A DNA stretch of 64,000 nt from Nemopilema nomurai. Taxonomy: Eukaryota; Cnidaria; Scyphozoa; Rhizostomeae; Rhizostomatidae. Location of the stretch: positions 1-64,000 of the forward strand of contig ML133381.1 of NCBI GenBank assembly GCA_003864495.1, in the 5' to 3' direction. Shown one piece after another: positions 1-12,325 of the stretch. How positions within the stretch are numbered: position 1 is the stretch's first letter; each line of letters opens with the position of its first letter. The translations under genes and the position numbers were made by a program. The notes beneath the pieces are model-generated. The model saw only the letters and a program-made list of their open reading frames with translations, was not told the DNA's origin and did not search any database.

Positions 1-570
1 GGGATTTTCTGTTATTTGCTGGAAAGAGTGGATTTTTTTGCAGACGTAATTAACTCAACTGCAGAAATTTTACTAGCAGAAAAACTGTAAAATTGGCATG
101 GAAAAGTGAACTTGTTATTTTCCCATGGAACGACACGCTGCCGCTTTTGGGGGTGTTGTTGTTTGCTTTGCTCCCCCTAAAACCTCTTACAGCTTGGATA
201 TTTAGCTTTGCATCAACACTTCTGTCCTCGCTATCAAAAAAGCACCAAACTCCTTCATCTTTTGCTCCATACCGGATGATAGGGAGACAGAAGCAATGGT
301 GGTTCGCTGCCGAGATTTAAAAGTTCGGGTATCAGTCTGCAGAGCGCGTGCAGAAACTGGTTCCTTCCTGCGGGCATTGTTTTGCCAAAATTGCTTTGGA
401 GTGACAGTGACATTGACTGTCATTAATGATCGGATGCTTTGTTTTTGTTTGGTCTACGATACTAGATAGCTATTGTCTTCAATAATGGCATTCGCTATAC
501 AAAGACCCCCTAGGTGGCAATGTCTCGAGCACATTCTTGTGCTGCGATGCATCCCAATGGTCGTCCAAAT

Positions 571-967
571 GGTAAACCGTATGGTAAACCGTGGCACTTT
601 TTCCCCATTTATTCATCAGCACGTGAACTATTTGTTCCCATCTTTTTATAGAAGTGGTGCTTTTACGAAACCTACCCAGACATGAAGGTTTCTTTAGAAT
701 ATTCGCTTTGAGGAAAGAAATTTACGGAACTGTATGGTAAACCGTTGAAAATGAGAAAGCTTCTGAAGACATCAAATTTGAATTGCAAAAAGGGTAAACC
801 GTGGACCATTTCTCGATTTTCTCGTTTCGCACTTATCAAAGCTACATCAAAGTTGACAATTACCTTCATAAAAGCATTGCACCACTCCTTACCGAAAAAA
901 AATTAATTTTCTCAAGTAAACAACAAAGTTATAAGCATTTTACAAATGGTAAACCGTGGGTAAACCG
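571..967. repeat. Cluster of six GGTAAACCG motifs (first of nine)
   Basis: GGTAAACCG occurs at 571, 583, 736, 793, 948 and 959, all in the same orientation, in about 400 bp; most are followed by T and several by GTGG. The same six recur in the other units (for example 6730-7129 in unit 3). A diverged relative, CTAACCGTGGCA, lies near 2022 at the other end of the transposase remnant. The intervening sequence is not itself repeated, so this is not a simple microsatellite. Possible readings are subterminal transposase-binding motifs of the founding transposon or sites for a host DNA-binding protein; nothing in the sequence decides between them. Confidence 0.8.
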
Positions 968-1311
968 TGGAGAACAGACACTTTTCAACTCGCGCCGTTG
1001 CTTGCTAGCAAACAAGCGGCTTTTTAGATGAAGATAAGCGCTACAAATAACGAATAGCAAACTTAAATCAAATTGCGAAAGTTTTTTGATGAAAATAAAT
1101 ATTGTGTGCATGAGAAATTAAAGAATAAGTAGGAAAAATGAAACGTTTCTATGGTCACATGGCTGTCGGTGCGGAGGAGCAGCACCATGGAACGATTCTA
1201 TTCATCTACTTTTTTGGTTAGCGTTGCAATGCAAGAGCCATCAGTTAGTTTTAAGCATTATAAAGTTCATCTATAACTTTGTTCTGTGTCCTTCGTTACG
1301 TACTACCATTT

Positions 1312-2052
1312 TCAGCGCTCGTGCATAGGTTTTATAGTTGAATCAATGGCAGAAGTACTGAAATTGGCAAGTGTCCTCAGTACCCTCTTCCTGAAGTCGT
1401 TGAAGTCCTCCTTCTCTATCCTTTCCCTAAGCGCTTCTTTAGTCATCTGTCGTTTTACGTTGTGAAATAAATTCTCTATTGGATTCAAATCTGGTGATCT
1501 CGGGGGTATTTTTACGACTTCTGCACCAATTTCATTCAATATATCTTTGGCTATTCTCCTGTTTTGACTTGGGTCATTATCCATTACAAAAGCAGTTTGT
1601 CCCTCTTTTTGAAATGAGCGCATTCTAATAATACATGCTTTAAAGTATTTCTGCAAACTTTGCAAACCACCTTCCATTCATCTTTTCGTATTCTTCGGCA
1701 ATTACTACCCTTGAGGAAAATCCAACGCCCACCATGACATGCAACCTCCACCCCTCAGGTAGGCTTTTGCTTCCTTTCTTCGTATATCCCAGTCCCTCAT
1801 TTGATTTTCTCCAGATTCTTCCACATGGCGTCAATGCATCATCTCTGTGAGGATTCTGTTTGTGTAAACATTGAATTGCATCCAGATAAATGAGAACTTC
1901 GTCGCTCAAAAACTCTTCATAATATGCCCAAAGCGTCTTTGCTTTCTATCTGCAGGCGATAAAGCTCCTTTACGACTCAGTCGCAAACACTTGTATTCTG
2001 CTTGATTCAGTACCCTAACCGTGGCATTTATACTTTTTTGGATTAGAGACAC
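1312..2052 (-). pseudogene. Tc1/mariner-like (DD34E) transposase remnant, unit 1
   Basis: In the minus direction, 2052 to about 1925 encodes a helix-rich stretch (TVRVLNQAEYKCLRLSRKGA) that resembles the linker before the catalytic core. After a frameshift the core starts at about 1909 (LIYLDAIQ, first catalytic Asp) and continues through RIWRKSNEGL and VVIAEEYEKMNGRWF to a stop near 1640. In another frame follow FVMDNDPSQN (second Asp) and SPDLNPIENLFH (catalytic Glu, 34 residues later). The spacing identifies the DD34E class of the IS630/Tc1/mariner superfamily. No convincing N-terminal DNA-binding domain is seen. At least two frameshifts plus a stop make it non-functional, although the catalytic residues themselves are kept. 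Confidence 0.85.
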
Positions 2053-2395
2053 GTGTTATCTAATTAAAATTCTATTCTATATTTAGACATATTCTGCAAC
2101 AACCCATTGAAAAGCGACTGATACACCCTTTGGTACTAAGTGTGAAGTAGTTGCGATCATGACAAAGAGAAAGGTGTGTCTTTGAAATGAACCATTTGCA
2201 TATCAAAGTTATTTTAATTGGACTATTTCTTTCTATTCTTATTAGTCAACAATTTTCCAAGCTTAAAATATGAATTAAAAGCCCCATGAGCAAGAAGTAC
2301 TATTTATTGCATTGAAAGGTGTCAAGACAAGCACTATATAGCCCCAACCCCCTGAAACCCCTGCTGGGTCTGAAAAAATTAAACTTTTTTTGCCA

Positions 2396-2839
2396 GAAAT
2401 GAAATCAGCGCCATCGAAAACCCCATGTCAAATAGCCTTTATTTTCCCAAAATCCCCAGTTTTCGAAAAAAATTTCAGACAATGCCTGCCAAAATTGTTG
2501 GCACATTTGCGACAATTCTTTGACTCGCGTTCACTCATCCCCCTCCCCCCTTCGAACAATGTTGTGTTGCTGCTAAACGAAGCGTCGATTTTACACCAAA
2601 CTTTTTCCCCAGATTGACTGAATGCTTTACTTTGTTACCAACATTGTTTTAGGGGGGAGGAGGGGATTAACAGCTTGTGGCGTGTCAAAGAAATGAAAAA
2701 TACAAAAACCAGAGAAAATACTGAGGTGTTCCAAGGACTTTTGGCAGGCATTGTCTGAAATTTTTATTCAAAACTGTTAATAATGACCCCAAAACCATTA
2801 TCAAACCATAGGTTTTCGATGGCGCTGATCTCATTTTTC
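2396..2839. repeat. Long imperfect inverted repeat (fold-back) in each unit
   Basis: The outer arms are 2396-2423 against 2811-2839 (shared core ATCAGCGCCATCGAAAACC and its complement). The inner arms are 2471-2494 against 2739-2763 (TTTCAGACAATGCCTGCC and its complement). A nested third pair is 2538-2573 against 2636-2665 (C-rich run plus CAATGTTG against CAACATTG plus G-rich run). Together they could fold into a hairpin of about 440 bp. Equivalents lie at about 5470-5917, 8559-9001, 11644-12089, 17526-17961, 20576-21014 and 23646-24091; unit 5 has lost the loop and unit 9 is cut in it. It could be a fold-back or MITE-type insertion that was in the unit before amplification. Confidence 0.8.
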
Positions 2840-3074
2840 ACGTTATTTTTTCAAAATTCCATGCCAGTTTTAAGCTATGGGGGTGTTCTTGATTGTTAAA
2901 GGAGTAAATACAATGACCCCCCTGAGATAAAGATACAATACCCCATCATCCATCAAAGAAACAAATCAGGAGCAAAAAATGATCTTTTTGGGTTGACACA
3001 CGTTGTGGTTTGTATACTTGGGTTTTTGAGAAAAACACATCGTTCTAAGGAGACCGAACAACTGCAGTGAAATG

Positions 3075-6000
3075 GGGATTATGTTATTTTGCTGGAAAGA
3101 GTGGATTTTCTTTGCAGACGTAATTAACTCAACTGCAGAAATTTTACTAGCAGAAAAACTGTAAAATTGGCATGGAAAAGTGAACTTGTTATTTCCCATG
3201 GAACGACACGCTGCCGCTTTTGGAGGGTGTTGTTGTTTGCTTTGCTCCCCCTAAAACCTCTTACAGCTTGGATATTTAGCTTTGCATCAACACTTCTGTC
3301 CTCGCTATCAAAAAAGCACCAAACTCCTTCATCTTTTGCTCCATACCGGATGATAGGGAGACAGAAGCAATGGTGGTTCGCTGCCGAGATTTAAAGTTCG
3401 GGTATCAGTCTGCAGAGCGCGTGCAGAAACTGGTTCCTTCCTGCGGGCATTGTTTTGCCAAAATTGCTTTGGAGTGACAGTGACATTGACTGTCATTAAT
3501 GATCGGATGCTTTGTTTTTGTTTGGTCTACGATACTAGATAGCTATTGTCTTCAATAATGGCATTCGCTATACAAAGACCCCCTAGGCAGTGGCAATGTC
3601 TCGAGCACATTCTTGTGCTGCGATGCATCCCCGAATGGTCGTCCAAATGGTAAACCGTATGGTAAACCGTGGCACTTTTTCCCCATTTATTCATCAGCAC
3701 GTGAACTATTTGTTCCCATCTTTTTATAGAAGTGGTGCTTTTACGAAACCTACCCAGACATGAAGGTTTCTTTAGAATATCTTCGCTTTGAGGAAAGAAA
3801 TTTACGGAACTGTATGGTAAACCGTTGAAAATGAGAAAGCTTCTGAAGACATCAAATTTGAATTGCAAAAAGGGTAAACCGTGGACCATTTCTCGATTTT
3901 CTCGTTTCGCACTTATCAAAGCTACATCAAAGTTGACAATTACCTTCATAAAAGCATTGCACCACTCCTTACCGAAAAAAATTAATTTTCTCAAGTAAAC
4001 AACAAAGTTATAAGCATTTTACAAATGGTAAACCGTGGGGTAAACCGTGGAGAACAGACACTTTTCAACTCGCGCCGTTGCTTGCTAGCAAACAAGCGGC
4101 TTTTTAGATGAAGATAAGCGCTACAAATAACGAATAGCAAACTTAAATCAAATTGCGAAAGTTTTTTGATGAAAATAAATATTGTGTGCATGAGAAATTA
4201 AAGAATAAGTAGGAAAAATGAAACGTTTCTATGGTCACATGGCTGTCGGTGCGGAGGAGCAGCACCATGGAACGATTCTATTCATCTACTTTTTTGGTTA
4301 GCGTTGCAATGCAAGAGCCATCAGTTAGTTTTAAGCATTATAAAGTTCATCTATAACTTTGTTCTGTGTCCTTCGTTACGTACCATTTTCAGCGCTCGTG
4401 CATAGGTTTTATAGTTGAATCAATGGCAGAAGTACTGAAATTGGCAAGTGTCCTCAGTACCCTCTTCCTGAAGTCGTTGAAGTCCTCCTTCTCTATCCTT
4501 TCCCTAAGCGCTTCTTTAGTCATCTGTCGTTTTACGTTGTGAAATAAATTCTCTATTGGATTCAAATCTGGTGATCTCGGGGTATTTTTACGACTTCTGC
4601 ACCAATTTCATTCAATATATCTTTGGCTATTCTCCTGTTTTGACTTGGGTCATTATCCATTACAAAAAGCAGTTTGTCCCTCTTTTTGAAATGAGCGCAT
4701 TCTAATAATACATGCTTTAAAGTATTTCTGCAAACTTTGCAAACCACCTTCCATTCATCTTTTCGTATTCTTCGGCAATTACTACCCTTGAGGAAAATCC
4801 AACGCCCACCATGACATGCAACCTCCACCCTCAGGTAGGCTTTTGCTTCCTTTCTTCGTATATCCCAGTCCCTCATTTGATTTTCTCCAGATTCTTCCAC
4901 ATGGCGTCAATGCATCATCTCTGTGAGGATTCTGTTTGTGTAAACATTGAATTGCATCCAGATAAATGAGAACTTCGTCGCTCAAAAACTCTTCATAATA
5001 TGCCCAAAGCGTCTTTGCTTTCTATCTGCAGGCGATAAAGCTCCTTTACGACTCAGTCGCAAACACTTGTATTCTGCTTGATTCAGTACCCTAACCGTGG
5101 CATTTATACTTTTTTGGATTAGAGACACGTGTTATCTAATTAAAATTCTATTCTATATTTAGACATATTCTGCAACAACCCATTGAAAAGCGACTGATAC
5201 ACCCTTTGGTACTAAGTGTGAAGTAGTTGCGATCATGAAAGAGAAAGGTGTGTCTTTGAAATGAACCATTTGCATATCAAAGTTATTTTAATTGGACTAT
5301 TTCTTTCTATTCTTATTAGTCAACAATTTTCCAAGCTTAAAATATGAATTAAAAGCCCCATGAGCAAGAAGTACTATTTATTGCATTGAAAGGTGTCAAG
5401 ACAAGCACTATATAGCCCCAACCCCCTGAAACCCCTGCTGGGTCTGAAAAAATTAAACTTTTTTTGCCAGAAATGAAATCAGCGCCATCGAAAACCCCAT
5501 GTCAAATAGCCTTTATTTTCCCAAAATCCCCAGTTTTCGAAAAAAATTTCAGACAATGCCTGCCAAAATTGTTGGCACATTTGCGACAATTCTTTGACTC
5601 GCGTTCACTCATCCCCCTCCCCCCCCTTCGAACAATGTTGTGTTGCTGCTAAACGAAGCGTCGATTTTACACCAAACTTTTTCCCCAGATTGACTGAATG
5701 CTTTACTTTGTTACCAACATTGTTTTAGGGGGGAGGAGGGGGATTAACAGCTTGTGGCGTGTCAAAGAAATGAAAAATACAAAAACCAGAGAAAATACTG
5801 AGGTGTTCCAAGGACTTTTGGCAGGCATTGTCTGAAATTTTTATTCAAAACTGTTAATAATGACCCCAAAACCATTATCAAACCATAGGTTTTCGATGGC
5901 GCTGATCTCATTTTTCACGTTATTTTTTCAAAATTCCATGCCAGTTTTAAGCTATGGGGGTGTTCTTGATTGTTAAAGGAGTAAATACAATGACCCCCCT

Positions 6001-6152
6001 GAGATAAAGATACAATACCCCATCATCCATCAAAGAAACAAATCAGGAGCAAAAAATGATCTTTTTGGGTTGACACACGTTGTGGTTTGTATACTTGGGT
6101 TTTTTGAGAAAAACACATCGTTCTAAGGAGACCGAACAACTGCAGTGAAATG
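3075..6152. repeat. Array unit 2
   Basis: Close to units 3 and 4. One G is missing from the G run at about 4580 and one C from the CCACCC run at about 4827, both inside the transposase remnant. AAAG replaces ACAAAG near 5236. Confidence 0.9.
4389..5128 (-). pseudogene. Transposase remnant, unit 2
   Basis: Same remnant as in unit 1 with extra damage: the missing G near 4580 shifts the frame between PPRSPDL and NPIEN, separating the catalytic Glu from the second Asp. A lost C near 4827 causes another shift. Confidence 0.8.
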
Positions 6153-9100
6153 GGGATTTTCTGTTATTTTGCTGGAAAGAGTGGATTTTCTTTGCAGACG
6201 TAATTAACTCAACTGCAGAAATTTTACTAGCAGAAAAACTGTAAAATTGGCATGGAAAAGTGAACTTGTTATTTTCCCATGGAACGACACGCTGCCGCTT
6301 TTGGAGGGTGTTGTTGTTTGCTTTGCTCCCCCTAAAACCTCTTACAGCTTGGATATTTAGCTTTGCATCAACACTTCTGTCCTCGCTATCAAAAAAGCAC
6401 CAAACTCCTTCATCTTTTGCTCCATACCGGATGATAGGGAGACAGAAGCAATGGTGGTTCGCTGCCGAGATTTAAAGTTCGGGTATCAGTCTGCAGAGCG
6501 CGTGCAGAAACTGGTTCCTTCCTGCGGGCATTGTTTTGCCAAAATTGCTTTGGAGTGACAGTGACATTGACTGTCATTAATGATCGGATGCTTTGTTTTT
6601 GTTTGGTCTACGATACTAGATAGCTATTGTCTTCAATAATGGCATTCGCTATACAAAGACCCCCTAGGCAGTGGCAATGTCTCGAGCACATTCTTGTGCT
6701 GCGATGCATCCCCGAATGGTCGTCCAAATGGTAAACCGTATGGTAAACCGTGGCACTTTTTCCCCATTTATTCATCAGCACGTGAACTATTTGTTCCCAT
6801 CTTTTTATAGAAGTGGTGCTTTTACGAAACCTACCCAGACATGAAGGTTTCTTTAGAATATCTTCGCTTTGAGGAAAGAAATTTACGGAACTGTATGGTA
6901 AACCGTTGAAAATGAGAAAGCTTCTGAAGACATCAAATTTGAATTGCAAAAAGGGTAAACCGTGGACCATTTCTCGATTTTCTCGTTTCGCACTTATCAA
7001 AGCTACATCAAAGTTGACAATTACCTTCATAAAAGCATTGCACCACTCCTTACCGAAAAAAAATTAATTTTCTCAAGTAAACAACAAAGTTATAAGCATT
7101 TTACAAATGGTAAACCGTGGGGTAAACCGTGGAGAACAGACACTTTTCAACTCGCGCCGTTGCTTGCTAGCAAACAAGCGGCTTTTTAGATGAAGATAAG
7201 CGCTACAAATAACGAATAGCAAACTTAAATCAAATTGCGAAAGTTTTTTGATGAAAATAAATATTGTGTGCATGAGAAATTAAAGAATAAGTAGGAAAAA
7301 TGAAACGTTTCTATGGTCACATGGCTGTCGGTGCGGAGGAGCAGCACCATGGAACGATTCTATTCATCTACTTTTTTGGTTAGCGTTGCAATGCAAGAGC
7401 CATCAGTTAGTTTTAAGCATTATAAAGTTCATCTATAACTTTGTTCTGTGTCCTTCGTTACGTACTACCATTTTCAGCGCTCGTGCATAGGTTTTATAGT
7501 TGAATCAATGGCAGAAGTACTGAAATTGGCAAGTGTCCTCAGTACCCTCTTCCTGAAGTCGTTGAAGTCCTCCTTCTCTATCCTTTCCCTAAGCGCTTCT
7601 TTAGTCATCTGTCGTTTTACGTTGTGAAATAAATTCTCTATTGGATTCAAATCTGGTGATCTCGGGGGTATTTTTACGACTTCTGCACCAATTTCATTCA
7701 ATATATCTTTGGCTATTCTCCTGTTTTGACTTGGGTCATTATCCATTACAAAAAGCAGTTTGTCCCTCTTTTTGAAATGAGCGCATTCTAATAATACATG
7801 CTTTAAAGTATTTCTGCAAACTTTGCAAACCACCTTCCATTCATCTTTTCGTATTCTTCGGCAATTACTACCCTTGAGGAAAATCCAACGCCCACCATGA
7901 CATGCAACCTCCACCCCTCAGGTAGGCTTTTGCTTCCTTTCTTCGTATATCCCAGTCCCTCATTTGATTTTCTCCAGATTCTTCCACATGGCGTCAATGC
8001 ATCATCTCTGTGAGGATTCTGTTTGTGTAAACATTGAATTGCATCCAGATAAATGAGAACTTCGTCGCTCAAAAACTCTTCATAATATGCCCAAAGCGTC
8101 TTTGCTTTCTATCTGCAGGCGATAAAGCTCCTTTACGACTCAGTCGCAAACACTTGTATTCTGCTTGATTCAGTACCCTAACCGTGGCATTTATACTTTT
8201 TTGGATTAGAGACACGTGTTATCTAATTAAAATTCTATTCTATATTTAGACATATTCTGCAACAACCCATTGAAAAGCGACTGATACACCCTTTGGTACT
8301 AAGTGTGAAGTAGTTGCGATCATGACAAAGAGAAAGGTGTGTCTTTGAAATGAACCATTTGCATATCAAAGTTATTTTAATTGGACTATTTCTTTCTATT
8401 CTTATTAGTCAACAATTTTCCAAGCTTAAAATATGAATTAAAAGCCCCATGAGCAAGAAGTACTATTTATTGCATTGAAAGGTGTCAAGACAAGCACTAT
8501 ATAGCCCCAACCCCCTGAAACCCCTGCTGGGTCTGAAAAAATTAAACTTTTTTTGCCAGAAATGAAATCAGCGCCATCGAAAACCCCATGTCAAATAGCC
8601 TTTATTTTCCCAAAATCCCCAGTTTTCGAAAAAAATTTCAGACAATGCCTGCCAAAATTGTTGGCACATTTGCGACAATTCTTTGACTCGCGTTCACTCA
8701 TCCCCTCCCCCCTTCGAACAATGTTGTGTTGCTGCTAAACGAAGCGTCGATTTTACACCAAACTTTTTCCCCAGATTGACTGAATGCTTTACTTTGTTAC
8801 CAACATTGTTTTAGGGGGAGGAGGGGGATTAACAGCTTGTGGCGTGTCAAAGAAATGAAAAATACAAAAACCAGAGAAAATACTGAGGTGTTCCAAGGAC
8901 TTTTGGCAGGCATTGTCTGAAATTTTTATTCAAAACTGTTAATAATGACCCCAAAACCATTATCAAACCATAGGTTTTCGATGGCGCTGATCTCATTTTT
9001 CACGTTATTTTTTCAAAATTCCATGCCAGTTTTAAGCTATGGGGGTGTTCTTGATTGTTAAAGGAGTAAATACAATGACCCCCCTGAGATAAAGATACAA

Positions 9101-9237
9101 TACCCCATCATCCATCAAAGAAACAAATCAGGAGCAAAAAATGATCTTTTTGGGTTGACACACGTTGTGGTTTGTATACTTGGGTTTTTTGAGAAAAACA
9201 CATCGTTCTAAGGAGACCGAACAACTGCAGTGAAATG
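6153..9237. repeat. Array unit 3 (reference-like copy)
   Basis: At 3085 bp this is one of the least damaged copies. Its six GGTAAACCG motifs span 6730-7129, the transposase remnant 7474-8215 and the fold-back 8559-9001. Confidence 0.9.
7474..8215 (-). pseudogene. Transposase remnant, unit 3
   Basis: The C-terminal part is open from 7914 to 7474 (146 codons) and includes the second Asp and the Glu. The first-Asp part (8072-7803) is in another frame. The A run near 7750 has five A, giving KLLFVMDN, where unit 1 has four. Confidence 0.85.
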
Positions 9238-12200
9238 GGGATTTTCTGTTATTTTGCTGGAAAGAGTGGATTTTCTTTGCAGACGTAATTAACTCAACTG
9301 CAGAAATTTTACTAGCAGAAAAACTGTAAAATTGGCATGGAAAAGTGAACTTGTTATTTTCCCATGGAACGACACGCTGCCGCTTTTGGAGGGTGTTGTT
9401 GTTTGCTTTGCTCCCCCTAAAACCTCTTACAGCTTGGATATTTAGCTTTGCATCAACACTTCTGTCCTCGCTATCAAAAAAGCACCAAACTCCTTCATCT
9501 TTTGCTCCATACCGGATGATAGGGAGACAGAAGCAATGGTGGTTCGCTGCCGAGATTTAAAGTTCGGGTATCAGTCTGCAGAGCGCGTGCAGAAACTGGT
9601 TCCTTCCTGCGGGCATTGTTTTGCCAAAATTGCTTTGGAGTGACAGTGACATTGACTGTCATTAATGATCGGATGCTTTGTTTTTGTTTGGTCTACGATA
9701 CTAGATAGCTATTGTCTTCAATAATGGCATTCGCTATACAAAGACCCCCTAGGCAGTGGCAATGTCTCGAGCACATTCTTGTGCTGCGATGCATCCCCGA
9801 ATGGTCGTCCAAATGGTAAACCGTATGGTAAACCGTGGCACTTTTTCCCCATTTATTCATCAGCACGTGAACTATTTGTTCCCATCTTTTTATAGAAGTG
9901 GTGCTTTTACGAAACCTACCCAGACATGAAGGTTTCTTTAGAATATCTTCGCTTTGAGGAAAGAAATTTACGGAACTGTATGGTAAACCGTTGAAAATGA
10001 GAAAGCTTCTGAAGACATCAAATTTGAATTGCAAAAAGGGTAAACCGTGGACCATTTCTCGATTTTCTCGTTTCGCACTTATCAAAGCTACATCAAAGTT
10101 GACAATTACCTTCATAAAAGCATTGCACCACTCCTTACCGAAAAAAAATTAATTTTCTCAAGTAAACAACAAAGTTATAAGCATTTTACAAATGGTAAAC
10201 CGTGGGGTAAACCGTGGAGAACAGACACTTTTCAACTCGCGCCGTTGCTTGCTAGCAAACAAGCGGCTTTTTAGATGAAGATAAGCGCTACAAATAACGA
10301 ATAGCAAACTTAAATCAAATTGCGAAAGTTTTTTGATGAAAATAAATATTGTGTGCATGAGAAATTAAAGAATAAGTAGGAAAAATGAAACGTTTCTATG
10401 GTCACATGGCTGTCGGTGCGGAGGAGCAGCACCATGGAACGATTCTATTCATCTACTTTTTTGGTTAGCGTTGCAATGCAAGAGCCATCAGTTAGTTTTA
10501 AGCATTATAAAGTTCATCTATAACTTTGTTCTGTGTCCTTCGTTACGTACTACCATTTTCAGCGCTCGTGCATAGGTTTTATAGTTGAATCAATGGCAGA
10601 AGTACTGAAATTGGCAAGTGTCCTCAGTACCCTCTTCCTGAAGTCGTTGAAGTCCTCCTTCTCTATCCTTTCCCTAAGCGCTTCTTTAGTCATCTGTCGT
10701 TTTACGTTGTGAAATAAATTCTCTATTGGATTCAAATCTGGTGATCTCGGGGGTATTTTTACGACTTCTGCACCAATTTCATTCAATATATCTTTGGCTA
10801 TTCTCCTGTTTTGACTTGGGTCATTATCCATTACAAAAAGCAGTTTGTCCCTCTTTTTGAAATGAGCGCATTCTAATAATACATGCTTTAAAGTATTTCT
10901 GCAAACTTTGCAAACCACCTTCCATTCATCTTTTCGTATTCTTCGGCAATTACTACCCTTGAGGAAAATCCAACGCCCACCATGACATGCAACCTCCACC
11001 CCTCAGGTAGGCTTTTGCTTCCTTTCTTCGTATATCCCAGTCCCTCATTTGATTTTCTCCAGATTCTTCCACATGGCGTCAATGCATCATCTCTGTGAGG
11101 ATTCTGTTTGTGTAAACATTGAATTGCATCCAGATAAATGAGAACTTCGTCGCTCAAAAACTCTTCATAATATGCCCAAAGCGTCTTTGCTTTCTATCTG
11201 CAGGCGATAAAGCTCCTTTACGACTCAGTCGCAAACACTTGTATTCTGCTTGATTCAGTACCCTAACCGTGGCATTTATACTTTTTTGGATTAGAGACAC
11301 GTGTTATCTAATTAAAATTCTATTCTATATTTAGACATATTCTGCAACAACCCATTGAAAAGCGACTGATACACCCTTTGGTACTAAGTGTGAAGTAGTT
11401 GCGATCATGACAAAGAGAAAGGTGTGTCTTTGAAATGAACCATTTGCATATCAAAGTTATTTTAATTGGACTATTTCTTTCTATTCTTATTAGTCAACAA
11501 TTTTCCAAGCTTAAAATATGAATTAAAAGCCCCATGAGCAAGAAGTACTATTTATTGCATTGAAAGGTGTCAAGACAAGCACTATATAGCCCCAACCCCC
11601 TGAAACCCCTGCTGGGTCTGAAAAAATTAAACTTTTTTTGCCAGAAATGAAATCAGCGCCATCGAAAACCCCATGTCAAATAGCCTTTATTTTCCCAAAA
11701 TCCCCAGTTTTCGAAAAAAATTTCAGACAATGCCTGCCAAAATTGTTGGCACATTTGCGACAATTCTTTGACTCGCGTTCACTCATCCCCCTCCCCCCCT
11801 TCGAACAATGTTGTGTTGCTGCTAAACGAAGCGTCGATTTTACACCAAACTTTTTCCCCAGATTGACTGAATGCTTTACTTTGTTACCAACATTGTTTTA
11901 GGGGGGAGGAGGGGGATTAACAGCTTGTGGCGTGTCAAAGAAATGAAAAATACAAAAACCAGAGAAAATACTGAGGTGTTCCAAGGACTTTTGGCAGGCA
12001 TTGTCTGAAATTTTTATTCAAAACTGTTAATAATGACCCCAAAACCATTATCAAACCATAGGTTTTCGATGGCGCTGATCTCATTTTTCACGTTATTTTT
12101 TCAAAATTCCATGCCAGTTTTAAGCTATGGGGGTGTTCTTGATTGTTAAAGGAGTAAATACAATGACCCCCCTGAGATAAAGATACAATACCCCATCATC

Positions 12201-12325
12201 CATCAAAGAAACAAATCAGGAGCAAAAAATGATCTTTTTGGGTTGACACACGTTGTGGTTTGTATACTTGGGTTTTTTGAGAAAAACACATCGTTCTAAG
12301 GAGACCGAACAACTGCAGTGAAATG
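9238..12325. repeat. Array unit 4
   Basis: At 3088 bp it is nearly the same as unit 3; I see only homopolymer differences, such as the C run near 11795 and the G run near 11900. Confidence 0.9.
10559..11300 (-). pseudogene. Transposase remnant, unit 4
   Basis: Same reading frames and lesions as unit 3: the C-terminal frame is 10999-10559 and the first-Asp frame 11157-10888. Confidence 0.85.

Larger units (their letters stand above)
1..3074. repeat. Array unit 1
   Basis: First complete unit in the chosen phase. Compared with units 3-5 it lacks three bases at about 525 (CTAGGTGG instead of CTAGGCAGTGG) and has single-base differences around 557 and 709-711. These break the 140-codon open frame present in several other units, which argues that this frame is not under selection. 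Confidence 0.9.

Noticed and set aside
6608..7030. 140-codon open frame on the minus strand, present in units 2-4, 5 and 9
   Set aside because: It runs through the GGTAAACCG cluster, has low-complexity pieces arising from that motif, is broken in units 1, 6, 7 and 8, and has no domain. Its presence in several units follows from unit identity, not selection.
6962..7189. 75-codon plus-strand frame (MDHFSIFSF) repeated in several units
   Set aside because: Shadow of the same non-coding segment; no family resemblance and broken in some copies.
11638..11901. Plus-strand frame starting MPEMKSAPSK in each unit
   Set aside because: It lies on the fold-back arm, and its length changes with C-run length between units, so it is incidental.
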